A stretch of DNA of 64,000 bases from Isoetes taiwanensis. Taxonomy: Eukaryota > Streptophyta > Lycopodiopsida > Isoetales > Isoetaceae. Below are positions 1-11,971 of this stretch, one piece after another. The DNA is taken from assembly GCA_021234155.1 (NCBI GenBank), contig JAJEKV010000022.1, forward strand, positions 7,020,132 through 7,084,131, written 5' to 3'. A model generated the notes under the pieces. That model ran no database searches. It was not told the DNA's origin and saw nothing but the letters and a program-made list of their open reading frames with translations. The translations under genes were made by a program, and so were the position numbers. Positions within the stretch are counted from its first letter, which is position 1, and the number at the start of each line of letters is the position of its first letter.

Positions 1-662
1 CAGTGCGGATCGCGATGCGGGTCACCGGAGCGCAAGACGTATTCTCCTAGTCCACCCGCGGGAACCACCAGCGGATCCGAAGGGGACGCTTCCCGACCCC
101 TGCCTCTGGACCGGGGCTTCATGAACCCGGGTAGTAGGCTCGAAGGGTGATACCTTGAATCGCTGTGATCCAGGAAGGCTATAGTGACGCTTATAGCATG
201 ATTGACTCATCCAAAAGTGTGTACGAGGAGGGCGGATGGAGTGGACAACCCTAGCCCGATGTTCTATGCGATAGCCTAACGCCAGTTATTATGTCACGAT
301 CTCTTGAGGCCGGAAAGCCGTCAGTCCATCCCCGGTCGAGGCAAGGGGTAGAACACAGGGTGTGGGGTGTTTTCTTAGGTTTAGATACATATTCTTTGTT
401 GTTGGTACTTGGATGGATGTGCCACCCCGTGGTGGTAAATTATGATATGATTATCTTTTGTGCTAACATTGTATTCACGCTTCGCATGACGTAGGAGCCC
501 CATTGGCGTGGGCGAATGACCCCTCTGTGTCCTTCACTTGGGCATCTTCTTATAGATGGCCGAGTTATCTGGAGGAGGAGCCTGCTGGAATGTGAGTTGG
601 TCGCCATGGGAGGAAAGTCCCGTATGTATACGTCGGGGTCGTATATGTTGAGGGGCGTCACA
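1..662 (+). mobile_element. 3' part of a Ty3 chromovirus LTR (second family member)
   Basis: From about base 20 this stretch matches, with many small indels, the distal part of the complete LTR at 25507-27179 (its bases about 26540-27179). Shared landmarks are the stretch around 'cgtattct', the 'gtaggctcgaagggtgatac' segment and the terminal 'gggcgtcaca'. It ends at 662 on the usual CA-3' LTR end. What follows is neither the tRNA-Met primer site nor a polypurine tract but a different repeat, so this is the end of a 3' LTR or a solo LTR whose start lies upstream of the window. Confidence 0.8.
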
Positions 663-2087
663 GTGGCGCTACCCACCGGGTTCGCCAAAGCCGAACACCA
701 GACGAGGTTAAGCCGGGCGATGCCGGATCAGCGAGGCGGGGTGGCGGGCGCGCTGCGGGCGGCCCGGGGTTAACAAAAGCGAACCCAAAAGTGGGTGGCG
801 GGGCGAGTTGGGCGGTGGATGGTTTGGATTGAAGGATTCGAAGGTATTCACGGAGCATTTGGATGGCCATTGCCCATCAAATAAGCTCATAATTTCCATA
901 CCCAAAGCGTCGAATCGGAGGAAAATTTCAATTTTTGGCGTCCTTGGAGCTCCGGGGAAGCAAATGTTGGCGAAAACACGCAATGTCGGGATTGAAAGCT
1001 CGAGATGATGCATTGATTGCGCTTTTTGCAAAGCATAGCACACTATCGGAATGCCTATGGGAGCATGGCTATGGCGGGCATTGAATAGGGAGGTCCTGTA
1101 CTATGTGAAGATTGCTCTTAAATTTTTGATTTAGAAAAGGGAAGAGGGCACGTCGAGCATGTGATTCTTCCCTTTTTGACGCATGACTAGGCCTTCCTTA
1201 AGGTCGCATGCACATATGAAGAAACTTATAACTTTCTGTTAGGCGAAGAAATCTCTTTGTTTATGCTCAAAATACCGCATTTTTCAACAACGCTTTTCAA
1301 AGGTGCCCAATTTTGTAAAGCCGAGGGTTTTTCTTCCGAGTTGGCACCCACAATGCACATTCAAATCTGCGGAACATGAAGGAAAGCTACACAACTCAAA
1401 AGAGACCGGACAATGCGCTACCTTTCCGGTTTAACAATTATTTTAAGCATTTCTATCGAACCAACGGCATCAAAGCGAGCTCATTGTCGATTCTTTTAAT
1501 CCCGCTATGCATGGCTGCCAAATTCATCCTTTTCCTCAAAAACCCACAACCGGGCATTAAAAACCCAACAAATACACATTAAAAGACCCTTAAATTAAAG
1601 CTTAATTTATAGCCTACCATTACGTACTCTGAGTTGGGTTTTTTACACGGCACCGGTTGGCTTGGCATCTCCGGGTGCGGCGATGGCGGAAAAGGCCGGA
1701 TTTGAAACTAGTCACAGGAATGCGGAGAGGATGAATTGAAGACAAAGGAGGACATGAATTGATCATGAGAAAAATGGCATCGAATCAAGGCCTTGCATTT
1801 CTACCCCCGACCGCCGCTTCGGCCCCCGCCCCTCGGTTCGGCTTTTAAACCCTACGGGGCCTCGCTTGAATGCGTAGATGCGGGATGTAGCCGCTGACCG
1901 CCACCATGCCCTCACGATCCGAGTATGCCCCTACTGATTTGACCGGGGTTAAGCCAGCGAACCCGGGTGGGTTCCGCACCGTGACATTTGCGCCGACCCG
2001 TCCGGCCCCACGCCAGCTGCCGCGACGCCGCTTAACCCTGGTTCGGGTTCGCTTGGGCGAACCCGGTGGGTAGCGCCACCTCAGCAC
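662..2087. repeat. GC-rich foldback repeat with inverted ends
   Basis: The stretch beginning at 663 ('gtggcgctacccaccgggtt') recurs inverted at about 2022-2086, so the outer 60 or so bases are inverted repeats about 1.4 kb apart. The interior carries no convincing reading frame; the open frames in it are short and overlap on both strands. It could be a nonautonomous inverted-repeat transposon that landed at the end of the LTR, or two copies of a dispersed GC-rich repeat. No target duplication was recognised. Confidence 0.5.
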
Positions 2088-2164
2088 CACGTACATAACG
2101 GGTTCGCCTGGGCGAATCCGTGGGTTCGCTTAAGCGAATTTTCTGGGTTCGCTTGGGCGAACCC
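2045..2164. repeat. Four GGGTTCGC/GCGAACCC palindromes, three of them phased
   Basis: Inverted 8-bp half-sites GGGTTCGC and GCGAAyCC with a 4-bp centre occur at 2045-2064, 2100-2119, 2122-2141 (weaker right half) and 2145-2164. The last three start 22-23 bp apart, about two helical turns. A related single half-site lies near 1958. They sit about 450 bp upstream of the F-box start. Either this is a degenerate tandem repeat or a cluster of binding sites for a dimeric protein; nothing else distinguishes these. Confidence 0.5.
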
Positions 2165-2612
2165 GGCTGGCTCCCGAACTCAATTTCGGGAGCCGATCGA
2201 AGCACCGCAAATCGGGTGGAGATAGTTTGAGCGCCCTCTTGCAGCTGGCTTTTTTCTCTGTGTGTGTGTGCATGTAGATCTGCCAATCATCCCGTCCACG
2301 AGAAACAGCCTACCATGCAAAGAAACCCCCTAACTATTCCACATTTGTTGGTAGATCGGGCAGAATCCCAAATCTGGCTGCAGGCGGCAGATGTTGTTAA
2401 CCCTTCGTTCACCTCACCTCAAGAGCACTTTCGTTTGCTTGATCGGGCATATCGTCTTTGCGATTAGTACACTAGAGCTCTGCTGCAATAAATCATAGAA
2501 ACAGATTTGCGGGTCACGCCTGTGAGAGGGACTCACAATCGCCGGAAGCCGAAATACCTTGGCTGGTCACCCACGGAGGCGGTTTAGGGTTTAGGCGAGG
2601 CTCTGTGGAATA
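2165..2612. other. Upstream region of the F-box gene
   Basis: No gene is recognised here. It contains a CT/GT-rich stretch (2253-2272, 'ctgtgtgtgtgtgcatg') and would hold the promoter and 5' UTR of the gene at 2613. A 'tttagggtttagg' stretch just before the start codon is the kind of leader sequence often found in plant genes. No clear TATA box was chosen. Confidence 0.3.
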
Positions 2613-3953
2613 ATGAGCTGCAGATGGGCATGTTTCAAGCATGACGAAGGCTGTTGTGGGTATTTCAATTGTCTGGTTGGAAGTAGTTTGGTTCTCCATA
2701 TCTTTGCGAGGCTTGAGCTCCGAGACCTCATAAGAGTAAGATGTGTTTGCAAGTCATGGTATGATGCCGTTTTGTCTCCACAATTTCTCAAAATTTGGAA
2801 GAACGAGGAGGAGCGGATCTGGGCTGTGTTGGCCATTAGATTAGAGCGCAAAGAATCACAAAAAAAATATGGCAAGCACTTATGGTATCCTGCAAGCGCA
2901 TCATCAGAAAATCGTAGGGAAATATGGTATGTTTCTAGTTTCTTATCCCCATTAGAAACAGAGAGAATTCCCTGTATGTTGCCTGTGCCGCGTTTACCAA
3001 ATGGCACCAAGTTTGAAGGGTTGCTTTCTTCACACGGTCTAGTTTTAGGCAGACTCATGGACTTTGATAAGGACAGCAAGCATGCCATAAAACTTGTTGT
3101 GGGAAATCCTATCACTAACAGTTGGAAGCATCTACCCCTTGCACCAGTGCCTCCTACCATTTCTCCTCATGGTTACCACCAGTTCTTCATGGAACGGGAT
3201 CCTGTTTCTGAGAACTACATCATTGTGATCTTCCTCTACTCTCAAGATAGAATTGAAGAAGATGAAGATGAAGAAATGGAAGATGAAGATTGGATGTATA
3301 ATGTTTTGCAATATGAATCTAGGTTGGGCACTTGGTGCAGAGGTCCAACATTGTATGAGTGCAACATTAATCATAAGGCGATGCTCCAGGGTTCTATGGT
3401 AGGTACAGAACTCATGGTGAACGATTTACCGATGTTTTCAGTTTATGATCCATGTATTATGGCTTGGTCTCACTTGCATATTTCACTCTCATTTGAGTTC
3501 CCGCCCGAAGATGATGAGGGTTGGAGAGGTTCTTGCAGTGCTGTCCTTGTGGGTTTCAAGTATAGAGGTAAATACTTTGTAGCTACCTCCTCTATGAGGC
3601 TGGAGGGTGGTCCAGAGGATTTGGGACTTGGTGTGTGGCAGTTGGACCAAGAAAATGGATCTTCAAAGTTGGTGTCTAAGAAAAGGTTCAAAGATTTGTA
3701 TGGTGCTGGTTGGTGGAATGATGTGATAGATATGAGATGGAAATGCCAGAATGTTGGTGACTATGCCATTTTCTCCACAAGCTACAAGCCTCACACTCAT
3801 GGCCTAACTCCTCCAGTTGCATTTAATATGCATGATTTTACTTGGATCAGTGTTTTGACAGAAGAAGAAAAACGTCGCAATGCAAACTTTTCTCCAATCA
3901 TTGATTATGAGTGTGCTTATGCATTCATTCCCAGTTTGGCTGCTCGAGTTTAG
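2613..3953 (+). CDS. F-box protein (putative SCF ubiquitin-ligase substrate receptor)
   Basis: An uninterrupted 446-codon frame without introns. Residues about 22-62 form an F-box: a hydrophobic first helix ending LVLHIFARLEL, then DLIRVRCVCKSWYDAV, the typical core that binds SKP1. The rest (about 120-440) looks like the beta-propeller type of substrate domain common in plant F-box proteins: a conserved NPITNSWKHLPLAP stretch near residue 165, then blocks with aromatic and glycine residues and a C-terminal YAFIPSL. An acidic run (EEDEDEEMEDED, about residue 214) interrupts the propeller. By family it would recruit a target protein to an SCF E3 ligase in nucleus or cytosol; the target cannot be told. 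The chosen ATG lies only about 20 residues before the F-box, so an upstream exon is possible. It is the only long frame in the window without damage. Confidence 0.88.
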   Translation: MSCRWACFKHDEGCCGYFNCLVGSSLVLHIFARLELRDLIRVRCVCKSWYDAVLSPQFLKIWKNEEERIWAVLAIRLERKESQKKYGKHLWYPASASSENRREIWYVSSFLSPLETERIPCMLPVPRLPNGTKFEGLLSSHGLVLGRLMDFDKDSKHAIKLVVGNPITNSWKHLPLAPVPPTISPHGYHQFFMERDPVSENYIIVIFLYSQDRIEEDEDEEMEDEDWMYNVLQYESRLGTWCRGPTLYECNINHKAMLQGSMVGTELMVNDLPMFSVYDPCIMAWSHLHISLSFEFPPEDDEGWRGSCSAVLVGFKYRGKYFVATSSMRLEGGPEDLGLGVWQLDQENGSSKLVSKKRFKDLYGAGWWNDVIDMRWKCQNVGDYAIFSTSYKPHTHGLTPPVAFNMHDFTWISVLTEEEKRRNANFSPIIDYECAYAFIPSLAARV

Positions 3954-4742
3954 GGCAAGTTTGACGGCTGAGTTTAGTGCCGATGATTGCATATTTTTTT
4001 TGGTAAGTCCACTTCTTAGAAATACGATGTAGTATGTTTCTTTCGTGTACTCCTTTTTTGCACAATATGGATAATGTAAAAATCATAAAACATAGCCATA
4101 TCAGTGTTATGCATTTGCTGAAGGCCTATTATTGTATGAACAAGGAAATAGCGCAGATCATTCATATTGTAGTACAAGAATTTGGTGGAATCTATAGACC
4201 CTGCAGATATGTCCTGTACATATGTTATGCTGGTAAAATCGTTTGCAAAAAAGTTAGGAAGCTAAAGCGTTGCAGAGTAGTCCATATGTTTTGAAAAGTC
4301 AGAATCTAAGATTAAAATGTTGAAAAACAAGCTCGAGTCTTAAGAGATGCGAGGATTCTTTTATCAAGCTGAATAACTTCAGTGTACAAGTAAATCACTT
4401 ATTTTTAAGGCTGCTGATATTGATGATTTGCAAATAGCCAACTAGAGCAGCACAAACTCCAGCAATTTCTAATCAATTTTAAACAAAGGTGTTTGCGTTC
4501 TATGAACGGGAACAAACTAGAACGTCCTTCTCTTTGATAGATATTCTTCTATTTGACCAGGTTGGCAGATGAAGAGGGCATATGAGCAGCTGGTTAGGAT
4601 GAAGATCACTTCTCCTCGTAAGCAAGAACAAGCTTGAACTGCATATCGACCAAGGGTCTGAAGACGTAATTTTTCTTCATAAGGAAGAACAAACTAGAGC
4701 TGCTCGAGGACCTAAGGGTCTGAAGGCGAATCTATTTAAATA
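3954..4742. other. 3' flank of the F-box gene, no recognised gene
   Basis: AT-rich sequence that should include the F-box 3' UTR. An 86-codon frame at 4034-4294 has no recognisable domain and ordinary intergenic composition. From about 4500 a pair of similar segments ('gcaagaacaagcttgaactgc' type at 4620-4640 and the 'gaagaacaaactagagctgc' type at 4683-4702) suggests a small imperfect tandem duplication. Confidence 0.4.
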
Positions 4743-5474
4743 GGGAAATTTACCAAATTGTTGACTTAATTCCCAAAAAGCCCTTTGTATTTTTGAAATT
4801 CCCAAAATGCCCTTAATTCTTAAGTATTTTTCCAAATAGCCCCTTGTAATTTAAACGTATTTACAATAGAGGATTATTTTCTAAGAGGAAGTGGTTCTTA
4901 CAGATGACAATAATTTGGAAAATAAATTTCAAAAATTATTATGACAAAAATATGCAATAGAAATGTCAAATAGAATTTCTGCAGCTGCCTTCATTATGCC
5001 TGTTACCACAACGTGTGCACTTGTACATACGCTTTTTTCAATCTCTACCACAACGTGTGCACTTGTACATACGCTTTTTTCAATCTCTACCTTCTGTCCT
5101 ATCCGGTTTTCTTTTAGAACTACCAGGAGAATGACATGTTGCATGTTGCAGGAGGTGGCTATTCATTATTTTCAAGAAATTCAATATTTGGAGGATAGAT
5201 ACGGACATCATATAAATAGCAAATTGAGCCCTACAAGTAACATGTATGGGTATAAAGCAGCTTCTGCACAAGAAGCCCACAAAGCTTTCCCTTCAATACA
5301 ATTTTTATAAAAGCATTAGAATGATAGGCTTATCTCTAGCTTTCGGTGATTTTTAAATTACAAGGGGCTATTTGAGAAAATACTTAAGAATTAAGGGCAT
5401 TTTGGGAATTTCAGAAATACGAAGGGCTTTTTGGGAATTAAGTTGACAATTAAAGTTATTTTGGTAAATTTCCC
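4743..5474. mobile_element. Small terminal-inverted-repeat transposon (MITE-like)
   Basis: About 110 bp at the left (4743-4853, starting GGGAAATTTACCAAA) is repeated in inverse orientation at the right (5355-5474, ending TTTGGTAAATTTCCC). Both arms carry spaced 'AAGGGCATTTTGGGAAT' and 'AAGGGCTTTTTGGGAAT' modules. The interior of about 500 bp has only short frames (the longest 115 codons) without a transposase. No clear target duplication is visible, so the superfamily is open. Long inverted ends of this size would fit a nonautonomous Mutator-like element. A relative with the same AAGGGCATTTT modules lies at 40100-41260. Confidence 0.7.
5004..5087. repeat. Two tandem 42-bp repeats
   Basis: The unit starting 'taccacaacgtgtgcacttg' is present exactly twice, at 5004-5045 and 5046-5087, inside the inverted-repeat element. 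It looks like a recent slippage or unequal-exchange duplication. The core GTGCAC is palindromic. Confidence 0.9.
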
Positions 5475-5582
5475 AAAAAGAAACAAAGTATACGAGGTGG
5501 CACTGCATATGCATATTTGTATATAAACAAGGTGCTGTGCACGGAGGGTTGCCCTCCAATTTCTCGAGGGTGAAGTGGCTTG

Positions 5583-6203
5583 AAGGGTGAAGTGGCCTAA
5601 ATCAAACCGTGAAGTCATGTTTTCACAATATTTAAATTAAAGTAGACCCCTACCATGTTCTGACAATCAATTTGTAGGCCCCCTACATTCATGTACAAGC
5701 CCCTCCACAAGTGCTCCTCGATTGAATTGTGTATGCAATTCAGTTATTTAATGTTGTACAAGTGTCCATACGCATTTTATGTCGTGCAGACACAATCACA
5801 GTTTGGATTCGGCCTGTTCAAGTGCTTCAGAGAAAGCATAGCCAAAATATTAGCCATAGCCAAAATGGTCTTCACACAAACATCAGTTGGTTCCAGATTT
5901 TTTTTTTTTTTTTTGCAGCAAAGGAGCTGCTTCTTCCAAACAGAGGCCATGGCCATTTACAACCGATTTGCATTTTTTTTTAGCAGATTTTACAGTTGCT
6001 TGGATTTGATTAGACAGAAGCCATGGCTCTCTCTGCTGTGGCATCGATTCAAGCAGCTAATCAAAGGTAAAAAGGTAACTTGTGGATCCTTGCTTTGGCA
6101 TAACTAACTTCCACTAAAAGTTAAAAGGATCTGGATCTTCTAAGTTTTCTGGTGTAACCAGGGTTTCCTTGTCTGCCAATTCTTCTTCTTGATGATCTTC
6201 CTG
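5583..6203. other. No recognised gene
   Basis: Two thymine runs (5900-5914 and 5976-5983) and overlapping short frames of 84 and 138 codons with low-complexity phenylalanine-rich translations. I see no domain in them and regard them as chance openings in T-rich DNA. Confidence 0.4.
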
Positions 6204-6830
6204 CTAGTCATCAAGCACATCATTGTGGAATTTGGATGTAAGTTCATCCAAATCCCTTACTTCTTCCTCCATGGGAGCAAGATCATCAAGATCTACACTT
6301 TTCCCTTCTTGGGGAATCAGAAAAGCCAAACACATGAGAGGATCTATTGCCATATCAATTTTCCCTTCCATATCAACATGTAACTCAAGCTCTGATACCA
6401 ACGAAATAGACCTTTGTGGCACCAAAGCAACAAACCGTATCAAATCACACCTACTGCCTCAACCCTCAGAATCCCTGATTCCCCCACGGTGTTACTGAGT
6501 TTCAGACTCAAGTTTGATGCCTGCAATCAGATTAAGAATAAATCGAGATAATCGAAGCCCTATTTCTATGAAAAAGGATGCCCTTGGTTGGAATCCCCCA
6601 TCCTTAAATACTGCACCAAAATCAGGATTCGGCCTTCTTCCATCATTTAGGATCCCTCATAGGATCGATTGGATGCTCCAAGCATGCCATCGTCTGTGCC
6701 GATTCTCAGCTATCAAATGCTTGAGGCAACCCACCCAATCGGGTGCTGCTAAGTCATCCATTATTAAGGGATGTAAATCTCTTGTCTTTATGTATTTTTT
6801 GTAGTCCTTCCCTTATGGCTTATTGCCCCC
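6204..6830 (-). mobile_element. Decayed LTR retrotransposon end, LTR plus start of internal region
   Basis: Read on the minus strand, a primer-binding site TGGTATCAGAGC (6389-6400) follows a stretch that resembles a plant retrotransposon LTR/leader ('caccgtgggggaatcaggga' and the neighbouring 'ctgaaactcagtaac'). Downstream of the site, on the minus strand, lies an acidic open frame (6204-6443) of the type found at the start of gag, without a diagnostic motif. The partner LTR and pol were not found. The LTR boundary is uncertain; 6830 is a soft limit. Confidence 0.5.
6389..6400 (-). promoter_or_regulatory. Retrotransposon primer-binding site (tRNA-Met type)
   Basis: The minus strand reads TGGTATCAGAGC, which is complementary to the 3' end of plant initiator tRNA-Met and marks the start of the internal region of many LTR retrotransposons. 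Confidence 0.7.
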
Positions 6831-8045
6831 ATTATATCTTCATGACAATAACTATTAAGACATCGCACATAGCTAGCGAGGACCCAAATGAATAACTTCA
6901 TCAAAGCATTGACTATCTAGCTCCATATCCTGGCAGAACCATTGTCAAGCATAGTTTTCTAAGAGAAGGCAGTGCTCCGGTGTGCATGACAGACCCGCAC
7001 ACCACCACATCAACCAGTCCCATGAGACACCACACCAACATTGCTCATTTAGTCCCTCCTATATATCGCCTTACATTAATGCATCTTTTGAGACATACTA
7101 GGCATCTTTTGCATATTTCAAAAACGGTTTATGGGAGATTGTGCCATATTGATGGTGCCTAGCAGTGCACTCCAGACAGTGATTGAAACCAATACTTGAC
7201 AATCTAGTGGATTGATGTACGACTCCTATGTTACGACATGCTTTTAAATTGAAAACACAATGTCTGGAAGGCTTCGCTCTTCTTCTATTTCCAGTATAAG
7301 CATAAAATAAAGTTTAAATTGAAATGCAATAATTTGCTCCAAACGCAATATGAAAAGGAATTTTTAATAGAGTCCTCAAAATGACAAAAGAAGCCGCTTT
7401 GCGGTATGTTTGTGACAAATGTGACATTTTCAACATTTTAGACTCCACTTACATGCTTGCAATTGTAATACTTTTGCATCCAATATGTTTTGACATCCCA
7501 ATTTGGCACCCTAAATATACATGAAGTAATAAGAAATGTTTGAACTATTGAGCTTCCAATCGTGAAGTAACAGAAGCATAGTAGAAGAACATCAAATGTT
7601 TTTTTTTCACATATATTTAAAAAACCACATAAAAATTATAAACAAAAACTATAAAAAATTGAGTATTTTTTTGCGTTGACACTCCAAAGCGTTCCATTCA
7701 CAAAATATTACATTGATGAATACAGTTCGAATTTGCTGCTATAATAGAAAATAACCAGTTAATTATAATGAAAACAAATGAAGACAAGATTTGATTCCTT
7801 AATTTTTTTTTTTTTTTTATAACCTATTTTGCTGATGTGCTAGATAGAGTGTGGCCATACAAATTTCTATGCAGTATCCTTAAGGTTGAGGTGTTTCATT
7901 GAGCACGCCTTCCGTACGGATGCTGGGATCATACCTTCAGGAGGTCATGGACATGGAAGATCAGCTATGTCCACGGGCACACACCTGACATGTATATATA
8001 CATATATTTCATGATGATGTGTGCGTACAGTTTTGATAAACATTC
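6831..8045. other. AT-rich, no recognised gene
   Basis: Nothing supported beyond homopolymer runs (for example T at 7803-7818) and a single 60-codon frame at 6980-7162 without a domain. Composition resembles old repeat debris. Confidence 0.4.
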
Positions 8046-8194
8046 TTATTACCGCCACGTTTTTTCCTTCAAAACCCTTCCCGGGGAGGGGGGTAAACCC
8101 GTACGATAATAAGTTTGTTGTGCTCCTTCAGGATCTCATAGGCCGAATGGAAGATAAAAATCATTCTTTTTTTCTTTCTTTCTTTCTTTCTTTA
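8046..8194 (+). mobile_element. SINE-like insertion with (TTTC)n tail
   Basis: One of three related short insertions in the window (others at 40127-40287 and 53100-53242). Shared order: 'ttattaccgcc', a 'ttcaaaaccctt' stretch, a G-run, 'acgataatatg'-like text, 'cccataggccgaat', then 'ggacgataaaaa' and a short-repeat tail, here (TTTC)n at 8167-8193. This copy is the most diverged. Short length, lack of coding capacity and a simple-sequence tail fit a retroposed SINE. Confidence 0.6.
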
Positions 8195-10156
8195 GTAAAT
8201 CAAAGAGTGTATGGCAATTTAATGACATATTTAACAAAATTTGGACTTATTCAAATCAAATAGATATGCTTTGAGGATATGATAAGATTATAAGTATTTT
8301 CAACTCTTATTGATTTCAAAAATTCGTTCAATTTACCTTTAGATCAAAAGTATGATGGCTACTAAAGTATAATATTACTTTCTAAACTAATTTTTGGGTT
8401 GCCCCTAGGGGGGCAAACCCTCGTTTATGTGGGGTTTTGGCATATCCTAGGTATATGCTAGAATATCCCTAGGATATGCTGGTGACTGCTCCAAACCTCC
8501 TATTTCTTGTAAACTCTCGGTCAGCTGGTAAAGAACTCCACGTCCCATTTCTTGAACCCAATCGGGTAACTGGTAAGGCAGGGATTGGCGCTTCATTAAC
8601 AAGTCCGGCGGTCTCATCTACTATAAGGTTACTTCCTTTACCTTTAGATGAATTATCTCAGTTATGCCGTCCGTAATAGGTTGAATCACAGTACATTTTG
8701 CATGATTGAATCAGGATTATGGATCAGCATGCGGGCTCGACACAAATGACAAACCTTAGGCTAGCAAGTTTATGGCATTCGATGCATGCTATTTCGCTAG
8801 CTGATTGTCCCCAACACCGGCTGCACCCGGCATTGAACTTCCGGAGGCGGATACGTTTGATCTTCATTGCTTCAGTCTCTTACGGGTTATACGTAACTTT
8901 CTACTTCTCAACGTAATGTTCTATGAAGTGTTTGTAAAATTGTTGGTCTTCACCCCTAATATGCCCAATTTATGTATTTTGAACCCGGCCGAACTTGCTC
9001 CCCGAGAAAGTTAGAATCGTGCCTTTCATGGTACCATTTACTTGATTGTCGTGGGTGTAAAAAAAATTTTGTTTGATATATTTTAAAATGGTCCACCTAG
9101 GTTTTAGGATTGTAAGTGATGAGAATTATGCCCCAAAACAAGTGAGCAATTTCCCCATGTTTGGGATTCCATAAAAACACTCTAGCCTCCTCCTCTCAAA
9201 GTAAAGGGGTGCCACATACAAATGCATTTATGCAAAACATGATTTGGAAATCTTACCCCATTGCTTATCTTGCTATCATCTTTCGTTGATAATCTTATTA
9301 TCATAGAGTCCATCTCCTGCCTCCTTCTCATTGAGAATCCTCCTTACCTCCTTTACCCTGTTGACCTTCTTGATTTGAGGGGTGTTGGGATAATAGGTTT
9401 ATAGACATTTTACTCTTATTAGTTAGGTAGGCTAAGATGCTAAGAGCATTCAAAGCATTTCTGTTGTATCTTGGCCACACCAAAGAGGGCAAACTGCTTG
9501 TTTTGACTATCGACTCCTTGTTACTTGATCAAAGAAAGAGGCAGCAAGGAGGGGTTTTGGAATCTTTGCAAGTATAAGCCAACTTATGTTGCTGAAACCA
9601 AGCCGTACAAGCTTCAGAGAGTAGTGCAATGGACGTGAGGCATTAGAACGGGCTATAGACAATTTGCATTTTTCAATTCCATCCATAAAAGGGGACACGA
9701 GAATGCCCATTGTGCCGGCTTCACAATAATTTCCAATGCCGGTGCTCGGGTCAGTTTCATCGGGGCATCTTAAAGAAGTTTTCACCTAAAAAAGATTGGT
9801 TTGAAGGAGCAGGGGCAGGATCATGATGTACGAAGCATGAGGTTCACTCTGGGATGGATGAGCACCGTGGAGGGTAACGAGATATCTAAACAATGGGGAA
9901 GTGAACATTTGCGGAATTCCAAAGGAACTTGTACGGATGGAAGCTCCAAAGAGCACAAAAATACATAGAACTCACAAGATCTGAGACAAAGACATCCAAC
10001 GGAAATAGCAGCCTTCCCAATAAGAAGAGAAGTAGAGCAGATTTGGAGTCAAGTCATTTTATAGATAATAGAACATCACCGGAACAAAAGGATGTTTCGG
10101 ATAATTCTAATGGGCATCCCGGAAAAAGTGCTTCTCCAAGGTGCCGAACGTGTTGA
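8195..10156. other. No recognised gene; scattered repeat edges
   Basis: A 34-bp segment (8361-8394, 'actaaagtataatatt...') recurs at 13421-13454 next to a repeat, so it is part of a dispersed element. At 8395-8420 'gggttgcccctaggggggca' is a G/C-rich patch. Frames at 8476-8676, 9507-9785 (minus) and 9929-10156 show no domain that I recognise; the last, lysine- and serine-rich, could be a relic of a coding exon. Confidence 0.35.
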
Positions 10157-11971
10157 AAGGACAAACTTGCGCAAATGGGTGGTGTGGGCATGATTATTTC
10201 CAACCTGTACCTTTACATTCTTCGCATTTGCTTGCGGTCCCACCGGACATCATTCTTAGTGATTAATGGTAAGGAAACTTCTCTATTTTCAGACTTCAAT
10301 GACAATAACTTTTTTCGATTGTTCATGTTGTATTTTTTGCAATAGTTCGTGAACTTTAATCAATGGTGCTAGCCGATTACGAGACCCCTCGCGGCATGAT
10401 GTAAAGATTAAAATTGTTATTTGAATTTTTTTCCTCCCAAGTGAGAAGTTTTGGCTATTGAAAACATGTCGAGCCATTTATTTCATTCGCCGTTTGTAAT
10501 GAGTTAGAACTACGGTTATGTAGTCTGGCTGACTTCTATCCGAGGTTTGTATATTTTATAATTACAAGAAGGTGGCTCATTTGGAGCTGGTATAGCCATA
10601 AATAGATTCTCAGATCATGATATACCGTAACGTAAGACAACTTTATGCCAATTATTTTATGCTGGCATGTTTGATGCTCATATAAGTCCCGGTTAGTCAG
10701 TATTATCTCATAGTATATAGCGAATCTGTGGATTGCAATTCACTCTCCAAGACGGGGGTAAGGCCAACCGGGTTGTATCATGTTCAAATGCCGTAATATT
10801 CGAAAGCTCTTCTCGAGCTTTTATTAAAACGTTTATTTGACAAAAAAATATGGAAATGTTAGTTGGCTAGCAACTTTTAAATCTCTTAGGTCTTATTACA
10901 GTGGTCCGGGGTTGGCCTTCGTCATGTAAATTTTAATAAGGTGAAGGTCTTCAGCAAACTTTTATTATGTGGTTCCAGTCTGTTACTTTGTGGACTATCT
11001 GTAAGATTATTATGTAGATTATTATTATTTTCCATGCATTTTGCTGGAAAGCTTATGCCAGTTGTGTATCATGGCTTCATTCTTGTTTTCAAAGCCTCAG
11101 CATATCTTGTATGCTTGCCCTTGTCAAGTCCCATCCAAAGAATTAGTGGTGAATGCGAATATCGATTGTGCTAATACCCGATGGGAGATAACTTTCGGAT
11201 CCCATCTATATGGTTGTAATTGTAAATATCTACGAATATGAATATCGGGTTTTTTTGAATCATAACAATGTGGCATGCAATGCCTTGATGCCACGTGGCA
11301 CCTCATCCAGAGCTTGGGTTGGCACTCCCGATAATCCATATAGGATCAAAACTATCCCTAGTCTAATTCCTCGAAGGAAGCCTTATCTTAGATCATCATT
11401 TATATTGATCATTGGTTAGGGTCTTTCCGGCAGGTCATGAATAGTTGCCATAATGTAGGGACTAGTTTCGGCTACTAAGGGTAGAACTCACAATGGACTC
11501 CGGGCTCAATGCCATAGCTCACTTTCGGTTGCGTAGATCGTTGTTCCTCTATTTCAATTCTTCATAAATTGTTTCGTATGTTATCAACTATCAAGTACTC
11601 CAATGTATATCATCCTATTAAAAAACTCATGGTTTCAAGTACTTTATTGTCTAAAAGTACCAATTTCAATAAAATGTCAAAACATAACTTTCAACTACGA
11701 TTTAAGCCACTTCACAAAACATGTACATCCATTCTCTCCTTTATTACACTTCTCTTTATGCTTCTGCCATCCTAGTTCTATACCAAGCACCAAACACCAA
11801 TACCTTGCGCTCAAATCCCAAAGTCCATATGTCCAACTACATCCCACTCCAACAACACCTCAACACCTAAGCAGAACTTAGTAATGCAAATGCGTACCAT
11901 CACCTTCACAAAATGTCAATGTTTTAAAATAGCAATTTCGATTCAAACACTCTATTGTCTACAACTACAAC
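10157..11971. other. No recognised gene; possible LINE 3' tail near 10850
   Basis: Around 10741-10852 the sequence ends 'gagcttttattaaaacgttt' followed by a short A-run, which resembles the 3' end of plant LINEs, but no reverse transcriptase is joined to it. At 11240-11340 there is 'ggcatgcaatgccttgatgccac', a minor palindromic patch. Short frames at 10941-11241 and 11569-11881 have no domain. Confidence 0.3.

Noticed and set aside
2591-3160. 189-codon minus-strand frame
   Set aside because: It lies antisense inside the F-box gene and has no domain.
5691-6107. 138-codon plus-strand frame
   Set aside because: It runs through T homopolymers and translates to phenylalanine-rich low complexity; no domain.
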